From Blattamonas nauphoetae (Eukaryota; Preaxostyla; Oxymonadida): DNA of 64,000 nt. The position numbers and the translations under genes are program-made. The notes below the pieces were generated by a model that saw nothing but the letters and a program-made list of their open reading frames with translations, was not told where the DNA came from and made no database searches. Below, in pieces: positions 10,901 to 20,992 of this stretch; position 1 is the stretch's first letter; each line of letters begins with the position of its first letter. The stretch is from assembly GCA_033064195.1 (NCBI GenBank), contig JARBJD010000236.1:1-64000 (forward strand), written 5' to 3'.

Positions 10901-12327
10901 GATTGACAATACGGACAGAGCTTGTATCCAGTGATTTTCTCAGGATCAACAAGAAACATCACATGAACGAGAGTGGCTGTAAGTGGAATCATCAGAATGG
11001 GAAGAACTCTTGCATCATCATTGTCGTTGATGTACGATTGACTGAGGAAGTAACGCTTCTTGTCTTCATCGTATTCATAAATGTGAACTGTGATGTTAAA
11101 TTCTTGCATGACTGTCTCCATATCACATGCAATATCAAATCCAGGATAGTTGCGCAAGTGCTCAGTCAGTTGATGTGGTTTGAGATGGGTCAGCTTCTTA
11201 TGTACAGCGAACAATCGCTTTGCTTCAACGTTTCTCATATTGATTGATATTTTCTTGCCAGGAACCTCAGGAAGTGTGAGGAACGATATTGATTGAAAGA
11301 AACAGATGTTGTACTCAGAATCGATGTATCGAACATTCCTCGTTTTGATGTGTTCAGTGAGAATTGCATTAGCTTTTCCTGCAACTGGAAATCGATAGAC
11401 TGCAACCAGAATGGAGTGAAATGCGATGTACATTGTCTTCGTATCCATCAGTGTTCTCTCTTGAGATTCTTTGATCAGATTGATCGCATATTTTGAGTAC
11501 TCATTGATGTCTCCTGAACTTCTGATCACTGTCGGAAAACTCTTCGATGTGTTCTCTAATTCTGGTCTGAAGTCATTGTAAGTTGTCTCATCTTTGTCTT
11601 TTCTCTCGATGATCTTTCCAAAGTCAATACTAATCTTGAATGGATGATCTTTCTCTTTGTCGAACACTGCTTTGATGAAGGTTGTGATTTCTTCAACGTT
11701 CTTCAAGTGATTGTGGAAGTACAACTGATATGGTTTTCCATTATCCTCAACCTTCTCGACCTCATTCTTTTTGAACTTCCTTCGTGCATTCATGAGACAA
11801 GAATTGAATGCTGCTTTGTCTCGTGGTTCAGCTAATAATATGCATTCTTCAAATCCCTCAAATGTCTGCACTTCTCTCTTTTCCATTTGTTCATTTTTCT
11901 TCTGAATGATTAACAGATTCTTCATCCAATGATCCATCAGCTTCTCTTCAATTGATTTCAGCTTCCACGTCATTTTGAACACTTGCTTTTTCAGTTCATC
12001 TTTGTTCACTCTTGGATTTTCTTTCATGATTTGCATTCTTGCTTTGCTGTCTTCTTCATTCATCATTGCATTGTTTTTGTGCTCTTCCAGTTTGTGAATA
12101 AAATCATCAATCTGATAGTTGGTAATATTCCTTATCTCTCCTTCAAAATGGAGATCTGGATTCTTGAGCATTGACAAGAGATATGCACGATGATGTTGGT
12201 AGTTTCTAATGTTTGGATTATATGTTCGATCATAGCCATGTTCATCCTTGAATTCAAAGGTGGTGTTTGGAAATAGTGTTCTAATTTTCGTGATGCTGTC
12301 TGTGACAAATTTCAGTGTCGCCGCCAT
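7921..12327 (-). CDS. Protein-primed family B DNA polymerase of Polinton-1
   Basis: A 1468-residue replicase. A 3'-5' exonuclease motif is visible near residue 550 (YDFETME). The polymerase motifs follow in order: A (DFNSLYPS), B (KTNLNGSYG) and C (GDTDSAYW). Between exonuclease and polymerase lies an insert with four cysteines and the segment LDRLDNSKGH, like an HNH/endonuclease VII zinc fold. The N-terminal half has a Cys...His region (NICFFQSISF; HVMFLVD) like an OTU-type protease, followed by a CPYC zinc knuckle. This build is known from Polintons and related viruses. It replicates the element from a protein primer. The frame is open throughout. Confidence 0.92.
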   Translation of the reverse strand: MAATLKFVTDSITKIRTLFPNTTFEFKDEHGYDRTYNPNIRNYQHHRAYLLSMLKNPDLHFEGEIRNITNYQIDDFIHKLEEHKNNAMMNEEDSKARMQIMKENPRVNKDELKKQVFKMTWKLKSIEEKLMDHWMKNLLIIQKKNEQMEKREVQTFEGFEECILLAEPRDKAAFNSCLMNARRKFKKNEVEKVEDNGKPYQLYFHNHLKNVEEITTFIKAVFDKEKDHPFKISIDFGKIIERKDKDETTYNDFRPELENTSKSFPTVIRSSGDINEYSKYAINLIKESQERTLMDTKTMYIAFHSILVAVYRFPVAGKANAILTEHIKTRNVRYIDSEYNICFFQSISFLTLPEVPGKKISINMRNVEAKRLFAVHKKLTHLKPHQLTEHLRNYPGFDIACDMETVMQEFNITVHIYEYDEDKKRYFLSQSYINDNDDARVLPILMIPLTATLVHVMFLVDPEKITGYKLCPYCQSRGFQVKNKNFSRDFEKHLRECKELDGKHVKKISLDKTPRPYVPHILNNRTFEFLMAHKRQDEFKPTQYYITYDFETMEDLILDNLFSDDNTQLISHLKPLSVASAIKSKSGVKSIYFDLRDGKDFVKQWIRELFKYAETVRDDNLYEDPEIPSQNQVSVIGFNSSRFDINLIFRDLVDKDWKVVSFLGSTTKYKQVLIRHEKTQQVLRFIDMMSYTGPMTLDNAVKAFGGNTTLQKSFFAYESFDSSDYDTVLSKQEPFSKYEFYSSLNNSEMSDTDYKLYLDDWKKQGFKNRWDYLKFYNIRDVECMIAPLDNLIDLNFQYKVDMLHNLSLSANASAIKYACAYKDFDIDDDFNGVDQSGEIKITKQYWKYKVASYIYQDQKAHRSTDKNVTEADYDWFVQQCKRVCYICKSHFSQAVRPTLDRLDNSKGHSKENVKICCDYCNTYKSDKDEHLTRLRIQLKKYCIWKSLPMTLTHEQTYHKLRAAETGGLSNVQHRQNIKDVTPMNHFTYEDGKVVSTDTEHKMTHVCGVDFNSLYPSAFSSIKNKNNPYTNHRMYMPGRCIFTATGDKECRKIIEDKNQKTLFVAELKGHIDEKYINDFINFTPIFRNIVVNTTEENIGEKTYSLMKKHGLKTDDKQRKLTQLLSTHDQYMFFSTYYLWFLIDYCHFIIDDVKSVMVFSRHAGFEPFVTSFMNDRIEAMKVGNKGKEQFCKTNLNGSYGYDGMNTEKYNSITICNEKRTYLKQMMKGFVATREINEDNYIVIEDREKASCKTCLQEAVFTLDNAKFWYLIFIYNFMYKCLDMNKIHFCEGDTDSAYWAISGDPNAGIHQQFEHVIAEKEFYDAHKYEWFPNPEKGVDDEKKLLGLAIEKEGEQMICLAPKCYSLDEKCKIKGVSLKKTNITSDDYVKCLNGEKTVTTTLNFTVKRFKHQNDAFQTRRIVSEENTNGFEIAKIQQQKLSLSGIHLKAIVLENESCPPFIHGLKATDFIIE

Positions 12328-12370
12328 TTACTACAAATTAAAAAATCCGAAAATAAAAAAAGTTGAGCGT

Positions 12371-12760
12371 TTATTTCTGTTTTCTCTGATGGGGCTTTTT
12401 CGGTGCCTTAAACCAGGAATCAAGTCTAATTCTGAACACTTCACTTCCGCCAATCTCTCGATATGTGAATGGAACCAGAACTTTGGTGTACTCACCGACG
12501 GGCTCACAATTGTATTTCTTTAATGCATTTTCGACGAATGATTGAGTGTAGTGTCGACGTTTTGCAATGTGTGGTCGGTTTCCTTGATTCCACAACTTTG
12601 GTTTTATTCTCCATTCAACTCCCTCATGAACATACGTCACCGGCACATTATTTCTGACATACCCAGAGACTAGCGAACAGTTCTCTTCTTTCATTGATTC
12701 AATTAATGCTTGTTCTGAACATACTCGACGTCTTTCGTTGTACATCTCAGTTGGATTCAT
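12371..12760 (-). CDS. Small basic Polinton protein with a repeated module
   Basis: A 129-residue basic protein. Two halves of about 50 residues look alike: each has Cys, then Val-Pro-Val/Phe-Thr-Tyr, then Glu/Phe-Arg-Ile and a Trp before a basic Pro-His stretch. This suggests a duplicated small fold, possibly nucleic-acid binding. It is first in the minus-strand gene series, just upstream of the polymerase, with an AT box at about 12773-12790. Function is unknown. Confidence 0.5.
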   Translation of the reverse strand: MNPTEMYNERRRVCSEQALIESMKEENCSLVSGYVRNNVPVTYVHEGVEWRIKPKLWNQGNRPHIAKRRHYTQSFVENALKKYNCEPVGEYTKVLVPFTYREIGGSEVFRIRLDSWFKAPKKPHQRKQK

Positions 12761-13080
12761 TTAATACAAATTAAAAAATTCAAAAATAAATTTTCAATCG
12801 TTGTTTAATCATTAGGGATCTTCCGAGACTTCGATCCTCACATCGATGGGTTCGATCAGTCTTGTTTGATCAGAGAAAGTACCTCAATGGGACATGATCA
12901 TCCCTTCTCGTTCCTGATGGTTCTTTACTGTTTCGTTTAGGTGTGTTTCACTTTCTACTTTCACATTTGTTCTCTTTTCTTTTTTGACATCTCATTCTTG
13001 TTCTCGATCATCGACTTTTTTCTTCTCCTCTCATTTAGGTACATCACATTGTTTTATGAACGGTGGTTTCATTCCCGACT
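12761..13080. other. Non-coding spacer beside Polinton genes
   Basis: After the AT box of the last gene (about 12773-12790) no convincing coding frame is seen. The stretch leads into the repeat array and is AT-rich. Confidence 0.5.
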
Positions 13081-15010
13081 TGTTTTGAACAGGTTTGCTC
13101 CATTTTTGAATTCATTCTTTCCTAAAACTTACTTATGTACCAACGCCGATCAAACCGAAAGTGGACCTGAAGATCAGGTACACAGATGCGCAGGCTTCTG
13201 ATTTGATCCCAGTGATCCCAGTCGGATCTGATCCCACTAAATACCTACAATACCATTTCGTTTCTTTCATTTCAAAAAAGTCTTCTTATATATGATATTT
13301 GAATGGAAAAAAAAGTAAAAAGGAAAATGGTCACTTCATAGATCATGAAAATGCAAACTTTGGGTGCTGCTGTTTCAGTTTGTTCTACAACAATAATTAT
13401 TAAAACAAGTCGATAATGCGTTATTATGTCTTCTTTGATGGTTTTTTCTCACTGACTAAAGTCAATGAAGGGAATACATCGAAAAAAGAAGTGTTGGTGA
13501 TTGTGATCGTGCGTGTTTTTGGGAAATAAGAGCTGTCTGAAATATTGAAGAGCATTATGTGAAAACAAGAAGTGAATTGAACATGATTAATGAAGTGATA
13601 ATGAGAAAATCTCAAAGGAAAAGAGTTGAAATTTGATCTCAGTCCAAATTTAGGCACTGACATCAATTGATCCCAGTTTTACCTATTTTGATGGGACTAC
13701 TCAGATGCCTGCAGATGCGTTTTATCGCTTAAAAGTATGTCTCTCGTGATTTACCAAACAGGTATTCTCTTCTTTTTTATTCATCTTTTCATAAAACATC
13801 TTCATGTACTCGATCTGTGTGATCATCAAACTCAGGTACACTATTGCGTCTTATGACCAGAAAGTGCTGTTCACTGAATATTTGAAACAGGTTTGCTCTC
13901 TTTTTTGTATTATCTCTTTATAAGACACAATGACGTACCAGAATTTTCACTTCACTTTTGACATTCTCTTTTCTGGTACAACACTTCACTTTATCCTCTC
14001 ATTTTCACTTCATTGTCAGTTTTTTTTCATTGTCTCTCACTTTTTTACAAAATTAAAATTTAAAATGACGTGAACAAAATTTTGATCCTCATCTTTCTTC
14101 GAGAAACTTCGTGATTCATCGATAAAATTGTATGCGTTGGTACACCACTTTGTTTTACTTTCATTCAACTTTCATTTCACCTTTTACACTTCACTACTCT
14201 TCGATTTATGCTCTTCATTTTTTCTAAAACACAACGGTGTACCAACAAAACGCGATCTGAAGTGATCATCCAGATCAGGTACACCACTTCACCTTATCGT
14301 TTCATTTCACAACTATTTGATTTCAATTCTCTTTTTTTATCAATACGAAGTGGAATACAGAACTAAAAATGTTTGATCGTCAAGATAAAAACGAACTGTA
14401 AGATCTGGTACATGAATGTGTTTTATCACGTCAAACCTTGTTTCACTTCACAATTTTGATCTCTTTATTGACATTTTTGCTCTAATCTTTCATAAAACAC
14501 ACTGGTGTACCAACGAGACTCAATCTGAAATGATCGGTGAGATCTGGTACATGAATGTGTTTTATCTTTTAGTTCTCACTTCAATCATTGTTTTTTACTC
14601 TTGTTTTCTGAAATTTTGATGAACGCGTTCATAAGGTGAAGTGGTGTACCAACGAAGTGAGAAAAACAATGATTGGAGAGATCTGGTACGTCACTTCACT
14701 TTATCGTTGCTAACATTGTTTCACTTCACACTTTTACTCTAATTAGAAACATTTTTGCCAAACCCGTTCATAAAGTGAAGTGGTGTACCAATGAAACGCG
14801 AACAACAATGATCGTTCAGATCTGGTACGAGATTTTGTTTTATCGTTTACTTTTCACTTCACTCACTCTTTTTTTCTCTTTGTTTGTGAAATTTTGACGA
14901 ACCCGTTCATAAGGTGAAGTTGTGTACCAACAAAACACAAAGGATCAAGATCGTGCAGATCTGGTACGTCACTTCACCTTATCGTTTCATTCTCACTTCA
15001 TTTACATTTT
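13080..15010 (+). repeat. Satellite-like array of about 139-bp units inside Polinton-1
   Basis: Units with GTGTACCAAC followed about 40 bases later by AGATCTGGTAC recur, with the second motif starting near 14407, 14546, 14685, 14824 and 14963. The last spacings are exactly 139 bases. More decayed copies reach back to about 13130. Each unit ends with a TTCATAAGGTGAAGT-like stretch. GTACCA and TGGTAC are inverted to each other, so each unit could form a hairpin. No gene lies here. It may be a subterminal satellite of the element. Confidence 0.75.
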
Positions 15011-15834
15011 AGTACTCTAGTTTTGTGAAATTTAGATGAAGATGTTCATCAAACTCAATACTTACCCACAATTTTCACATCTTCCGTCTCAGCCTTTGCT
15101 ATCATACTTGCCCACTTCATTGTTGCTTCATTCACATTCTTTTGTTCCAATTAAGCAAAAAAAGTTGATAAAAAATGAGTTGTTGTGATGTGCTCGTGAG
15201 GTGTAGACGGTCGAAAGAATGCTCGTGAGATGACGAAAATGAAGAGGAATGACGAAGAGATTGAATGTGAAATGGTGAAAGAAAGATGAGAGAAGAAAGG
15301 GGTTGAAGGTGTTTTTGAAGTGACAAACACGGTGAAAACGTGAGATGTTGAAACACGAAAATGTGACATTTTGGAACAACTATCCGACAAAAGTGTCTCG
15401 AAATTTGAGCACAGCTTTGTCGGACAGTGAGAATGAAGGATTTGTGGGAGAAAAAGGGACAAAAATTCATATAGTGAAAATGTTGGCGGAAATGTTGTGT
15501 CAAGTGTGTGATGTGAAAACCGACCCTCCAGAGAGAACTAATGTCACCAGTAAACTCGAAATCTCAAAAAGCGTCGCTTGAATGTAATTGTGAAGTGGTT
15601 GACGTGAAAATCGTTAAAAATGAAAATTGACAAAAAGTGTCCGAAGGATCGTGACGTGAAAAGGTTCATACCTAAAGTCGCCAAAAGGCGTTCTTAACCG
15701 ATCTAATGCTAAAAGGCGTCATAAGAGGACGATTCCTGAGCGAAAGATGATGGAAGACAGGGTCCATACCTTATCTCGAAAATTTCGACTCGTAAAAATC
15801 CTCAATGGGTCGGATCAAACTTTTTTCCAAAAAG
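15010..15834. other. Non-coding stretch between satellite and terminal repeat
   Basis: Only overlapping low-complexity frames are present on both strands, with no recognisable protein. It probably belongs to the Polinton's non-coding right arm. Confidence 0.4.
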
Positions 15835-16360
15835 TGTTTTTTATCGCGAATCTCACCTTCTGAAATCGATTTTGTAATTTTAGAAGATGTTTGAGGTGAA
15901 TTTGAGACATAAAGTAGTGGTTAGTAGCGAAATCTGAAAATCGACTTTTTGTCACTTTTTGACCACAGTTCGGTACGTAGCTCCACGAATTCTCAACCGA
16001 TTTTCATCAGGATTGTTTTGATCGACGACTCACATCGTCTCCGACATTTTAGACTTTTTTTCGATTTTTTTCGAAGTGGTTCTCAAGTTAGATTCACTTT
16101 GTTCGAGTTCAAAAGTGAAAAAACATCGAAAAAAGTGACTACATTTTTAGAATATGACCAAAATTTGCTTCAAAATTGACGCTTAAAATGAGGTCGAAAT
16201 ATTGGACATATTTCTGGAATTTAGGTCAAATATTGGCATCATTGAAATGGCCTAAATTCCTTTGAATACAAGATTTGGAAATGGTCTATCGGAATTGACT
16301 TTTCGTTTCTGATTTCAACGACTATTTCAATCTGGTTCCCAAATCGTCTACTATACTACT
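15835..16360 (-). repeat. Terminal inverted repeat of Polinton-1
   Basis: About 525 bases match, in reverse orientation, the sequence from 63108 to about 63650. My eye estimate is high-80s percent identity. The outermost bases read AGTAGTATAGTAG. Similarity stops near 15835. Confidence 0.8.
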
Positions 16361-17137
16361 GTTAGAAACCCGCCATCTGAGAAAAACCCGCAACCATTGT
16401 CAGAAACCCGCCACTCCTTTTTTGAGAATTCATCATTTCATAACGTTCTCTGTTGCATGAATGAAATTGATTCTTGGAATGATTGTAGAAAAAGAACACA
16501 TCTCAGAGAAGAGAACATGGATACAATGGGCCACTTTTCAAACAATGATCTCTATTACACAGCCTATGATCTGATTCGTGAGTTCCTTTTGAAGAATGAG
16601 TGCCTCCCATGCAAATCCTTTTCTGAAACGGAACTACTCAATCAAACCAATGGAATTCAGACTGGATCAGCAACCACGCAACCTGTCAACAGTGATGGAT
16701 TAATCGGGCTTAGAATCGAGCAAACTTCTTTCAGATGGACAAAAGACACGAACGAAGCTAAAATCACAACACTTTACTTGTCCTTGACGATTCTGGTGCA
16801 AGTTTTCCATCATCCACTTTGAGGATGATTCTAAGGAAGGAAACGGCAGAAAATAACGAAACAAACCACTTTCCCATTCTCAACTATCAACCTAGAATGA
16901 CAAGCACGATCACGAATCCAGAACGAAGAGGTCCATAATGCCAGCCAACCATCTCAAGAATGATCTGTGTTTATTTCGTCATTTCACAATTTATTGTGAT
17001 TTATTGAATTCAAAAATGTGAGAAAATAGGAGGAAAATGTGAATAATAGAGTGAAAGGCAGTATTGTGATTGAGATCTTGAAGTTGCGGTTTTTTGGACT
17101 CCCGTTGCGGGTTTCTGAACGACTGCGGGTTTCTAAC
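16361..17137. mobile_element. Small TIR element (777 bp) abutting the Polinton end
   Basis: The ends carry a perfect 13-bp inverted repeat, GTTAGAAACCCGC at 16361-16373 and its reverse complement at 17125-17137. A second AGAAACCCGC motif lies just inside each end. There is no transposase, so the element is non-autonomous. Its first base directly follows the last base of Polinton-1, suggesting the Polinton inserted at its edge. No duplication can be read, because one flank is Polinton. Confidence 0.6.
16397..16822 (+). pseudogene. Possible ABC transporter (subfamily C-like) fragment
   Basis: A 141-codon frame lies inside the small TIR element. Its second half resembles the linker leading into the first nucleotide-binding domain of subfamily C ABC transporters: a stretch ending a membrane domain (IREFLLKNE), then a polar linker, then IRIEQTSFRW before where a Walker A would follow. 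No Walker motif is present, so it can only be a fragment, perhaps captured by the element. This is a weak resemblance by eye. Confidence 0.3.
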
Positions 17138-18110
17138 AGGACTATCAGTTCATTCTCAGTCGGCTATCATCACCTCCACTATCGTGTTCGTCGCCAACTC
17201 AAGAACACCAATTGATTCAAGATCTGCTTCTGTCTCGCATTCCCTCGGATTCTGACCTCAAAACATGATATATCAGTCTGGCTGGCTGTCTCACCCACAT
17301 CGATGTGATCTCACCTAGTCACAACTATAACTCACATCCTGCTCCACTTGTCTCCAGCTACAGACTCATCTTTGTGGAATCCCGCAGTTTCTCGGGAATT
17401 GGATTGCGTTAGTATGGTGAAAGTGACATCGTGAAAAAGGAAACTGCCGATTGCTTCAAAACGACTCTCCGGGACTTGGATTGGGGTGCGGCTATCTCAT
17501 TCGGTTGGGGTACTCCGACACACGGTGCTTACATTCCACAACATCAGGGTTGACTTCTTTGATCGAACTTGACTTGGAACAAGTGCCTGTTCACAGCAGC
17601 AACTCCTCCAACAACTACAGACATGGCAGCATTATGCATGGATTTCCCCTTGGCACCAATTCAAGAGTTATTGATACCTAATTCTTGATGATTGACACAA
17701 TATGTCGAAACGACCGATCAAGAAGTGTATACCATGATCAGCGTCAATGCCAGCGAAAAAAACAAGAAAAATGCTCCGTACATGATGAATCAATTGAAGA
17801 TCAACCTACAACCAAGCCTACTACACCTCCGAAGCCAACCCAAATTGATGAGCATCCTGAGATTCCACAGATCACAGACAGTGCCTTACCAGCTGCCTCT
17901 AAACAATTTTTCTCGCAGATTACGTTCATTGTGACCAAAACTCCAATTCAAGATGATATATCAAGTTCCGTTCATCCTAATACTGATCTCCCACTCTCCA
18001 TGTCTGTAATTCCTCTCAAAGCACAATACACCAGAGACAAACACATCCATTCATCTCCACTCTCTCTAATCTCATAATACACTCCTCGACGAACGCAAAC
18101 ACCCCCTGTT
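17138..18110. other. No clear gene
   Basis: Short plus-strand frames (17451-17681, 17685-18077) are present. The second is proline/threonine-rich in its middle. None resembles a known domain, and the stretch may be decayed host DNA. Confidence 0.35.
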
Positions 18111-18158
18111 TAGCAGTCTGAAGTCATCCACACAATCATGTCAACTTTTTGAACACAC

Positions 18159-18885
18159 GTGCAGTCGCTCCAGGGTCTCCTTTCTCGAAAGCAGCAATTT
18201 GCCCAATCGGAGCTAGAAATATACATGAAATGCATTACACAAGGAGACTCCGCCCAATTCCTGCTCCAGACAGAACATTCGCAATTTGAAGAAAAACAGG
18301 ATGTCGCTGCGAAGGAAGAGAAGTTCGACGAAGCAGACGCACTGGCTGATGCGATTGAGCAGCTGATAGCACGATTAGCTGCCGTGCAGGACTCCAAAAC
18401 ACAGAATCGAGAGGTGTTCCACACACTCAACCTGGAGAAGGCGAAGCTGCCGACGAACGAACAAAAGGTGTGCGACACTGCACAGGAGCAGCATTTCGCT
18501 GAGCAGAAACATCACCGACACCCGCTAACAGCAACCTTCTCGATCCACAACGTTCTCTTCACGTTTGTGAGAGTGGAGTCAGCAATCCTTGCCAAGGAAC
18601 GCTCATCTCCCTCCACAGCCTCGCACCAGCTTTAACACCACTTCCGCGAACAACTCAGAGTCTCCACAGCGGAGGAAGGGGCAGAAGACACTCTGCATGC
18701 AGCCGAAGCTCTGGTGAAGACGAAGGAAGCCGGGCGGGACGAGATGAAGCAGCAGTAGGTTGCTTGTCCGGATGCATCCACCACTTAGGAATCATGGGAG
18801 GAACGGACCGAATCGATATTACCGACGGAATAACACGGAGAAAACGAGATCTCACATTGCCAATTCAGGCTGTCACAAAGTTGTA
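18159..18885 (+). pseudogene. UVR-motif coiled-coil protein pseudogene
   Basis: The first open part (18159-18635) encodes a charged helical protein with a UVR-like motif (AAKEEKFDEADALADAIEQL), the short helical hairpin known from UvrB/UvrC and some eukaryotic proteins. The same frame stays coiled-coil-like after in-frame stops (FREQLRVSTAEEGAEDT, then KTKEAGRDEMKQQ) to about 18885. Four stops interrupt this tail, two TAA and two TAG. A host gene remnant is the likely reading. No intact 5' part is seen upstream. Confidence 0.5.
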
Positions 18886-18889
18886 CACA

Positions 18890-19863
18890 GAAATATCTTT
18901 TTCTTTGAATTGTTTATATTTTGGCGCATTTCATGTACACAACGACAAAACATTCAGTTAACAATCTCGCGGAGAAATCATGTTCGGAGTCAAATGACCA
19001 AAATCATGGGTCAGATCTCACGGTGCCCAAATAGGAGACTGGACATTGGACTGGACAATCCCACCTCGACTGGACACTGCTGAACAGACCAATAGGTCAA
19101 CTAAAGAGAGATCTGAAAATCAGCAAGATAAGCCTTTTCTTCCTATGCATCCTGAAAAATGAATCCAATCTCACTCCGGTAATCTCCCAGAGTTCCTCCT
19201 TCACAACTCAATCTCTCAGGATTTGGGGATGTGTTGGGATTCGTTTTTCTGCCAAAGTTTTCTTCAGTGAAAACAGTATGCTTTTGAAGCTACCTCTGAT
19301 TCTTCTATCAAGTAACAAACCAAGACAAAGATAGACCCTCTCCACGACACACGGCTCCTTCTCAGTGATAAAACTGGATGAAACAAGAAAAAACAGAAAA
19401 CTTCTCAGAATCAAACAGGGCAATATCGGTCAGAAAGGCCTTCAAACAATCTTTTCCAACTTTAACCTCATCAAACACATTTCGTGAACGTTCGTTTCAA
19501 TTCGTTTTGAAAATTCTGCAATTTACGTTACAATAGACTTCATTCGTCCAAAAATCATGTGAGGTGTGAACTCGATCCCATAAGAAAGTAATGAAAACAT
19601 CGTTCTCTCATTCAGTGACAGCATCCTCGAGTGATACTCTCGTACTGTTAAAAAAAATGAAAGTTCGAGGGATCGAACAGGATGAAGTGAGTCACGTGTC
19701 ATGTCGCGAAGAGCATGTCCATCATTTTTTTTATTTTTCAGTTTTCACGTCATTCAGAATTGTTTGGTGTCCAATTTTTTGGCACAAGGTCTCTACCTCT
19801 CTCAATTATCTTTGATAGATAATTGAAACACATTGTCTCTCGATTCAGAAAAAAATCACAGTT
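18890..19863. other. No clear gene downstream of host copy B
   Basis: Only short frames without similarity to known domains. The right end borders the 3' end of the minus-strand host gene. Confidence 0.4.
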
Positions 19864-20894
19864 TTACAGCTGGATCAGGACTCCGTGTCGGGCAGTATAT
19901 ATCCAATTCACATCAAAACAGTTCCATCCAAGCCAAGTCATCAGCTCTTTACTGCGGATTGTGAAGGTCAGAGGCAGCTGATCCTCAATCCCTTCCTCTT
20001 TCACTTTCTCAACCATCCGCCTCCACACTGCCCCACCATTCACAAATGTGTTGTGGTGTTGAGACCAATCCGAGAGACGAGAAATCAGCATCCAACTCTC
20101 TTTTGGGTTTTTGTCAATCCCATCCACCAGTCTCTCAGCATAAAAGGCGACCAGCTGTTCGAGTGATGTCTCTGACGCATCTGATTTGATGAGGTGTTTG
20201 AGTGTGTGAATGACTGTGCGATATGCGTCAATGAGATTTGTCATCCCCAATCGAACGAGGAGGGTGTGGCATCTCCAAACAATGTCACGTGAAACTGACA
20301 AATGTTGGATGAGATGGTCTTTCTCGCTGATGGTGGAAACAGTGATTTTCAGAGACAGTTCAACGAATCTGATCTTCGTCGAAGCAGACAGAGAGTGAAG
20401 AGAGGAGAGGATTCCAACTTCGTCGCATTCTTTCCTCTCGACTGGCTCGAGGAGAGAACTCAGAAGACTCAGAAGTCTCTGCAGACGAGTCGCGATGGTT
20501 GAGTCACACTGATCAGGGGTGATTTGCTTTCGCCACTCCGAACTGAACTCATCAAGTTTGAGACCAGACTTGGCAAAGTTCACAACCTCACAAAGCCAGG
20601 CATCAGCCAAAATCTCGACCAAACGACTGACACGAGAACTGAGCTCAATCTTGTTTTGAGTGAAATGAGTTCTCTTCTCCAGGAGACGGAAGGTGTCGAC
20701 AGCTTTCGTCGCCAGCGACAAATCATAAGCAGAGACGAATGGAACGAGGAGGGGGGCGATCACATGAGGATCGAGTGCCCCTGAATTGATCAAGCTCATC
20801 GCACAGTTCATCGCAGCTTTCGCCACTCGTTCAGACTTCCCAAACGAGTTGAGTGTGAAGGCAAAGCAGACGACGTGAGTCAAAGACTTCGGAA
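19864..20894 (-). pseudogene. Host helical-repeat gene copy B, 3' part (split by DIRS-1)
   Basis: This frame encodes the last 340 or so residues of a leucine-rich helical protein. It aligns almost residue for residue with the C-terminal half of the 799-residue frame at 46815-49214 (for example AKAAMNCA, WMLISRLSDWSQ, RRMVEKVKEEGIEDQLPLTF). The rest of the gene lies at 32552-36233. The break point is the sharp DIRS-1 edge at 20894/20895. The last 15 residues differ from copy A. The family looks like ARM/HEAT-type helical repeats of unknown role, which I associate with Blattamonas. Confidence 0.8.
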
Positions 20895-20992
20895 GGATTT
20901 CCTTCCACTCAATCCTTCACCAAACCAGTGCTCTTCAACAAGTGAGATCCCAGGTGACATGTGTCGAAACAATGGGTGCCAGATCCAATCAT
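20895..20992 (+). repeat. Left inverted terminal repeat of DIRS-1
   Basis: Starts GGATTTCCTTCCACTC. About 70 of its bases are the inverted match of 32466-32545. Confidence 0.8.

Larger units (their letters stand above)
1..16360 (-). mobile_element. Polinton/Maverick element (Polinton-1), left end outside window
   Basis: This is a large virus-like DNA element. It carries a protein-primed family B DNA polymerase, a retroviral-type integrase, a packaging ATPase with Walker motifs, a capsid-like protein and several small virion-like proteins, nearly all on the minus strand. That gene set is the hallmark of Polintons. The right end is a long terminal repeat finishing with AGTAGTATAGTAG (read inward) at 16360. 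The same repeat begins a second element at 63108. Most genes share an AT-rich box just before the start codon. The element is lightly damaged, with about three or four breaks in its reading frames, so it is probably fairly young. Confidence 0.9.

Noticed and set aside
7915-12174. Several plus-strand frames of 60-127 codons opposite the Polinton polymerase
   Set aside because: They mirror the polymerase frame, lack motifs and have no promoter box; treated as shadows.
15128-15503. Three overlapping minus-strand frames of 83-123 codons
   Set aside because: Low-complexity, phenylalanine/histidine/serine-rich in all phases, typical of a compositional run rather than a gene.
18620-18885. Non-standard genetic code (TAA/TAG as glutamine) for the whole window
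   Set aside because: Long frames such as 50995-53769, 46815-49214 and the Polinton polymerase end naturally at ordinary stops of all kinds, and no long gene needs a reassigned codon.
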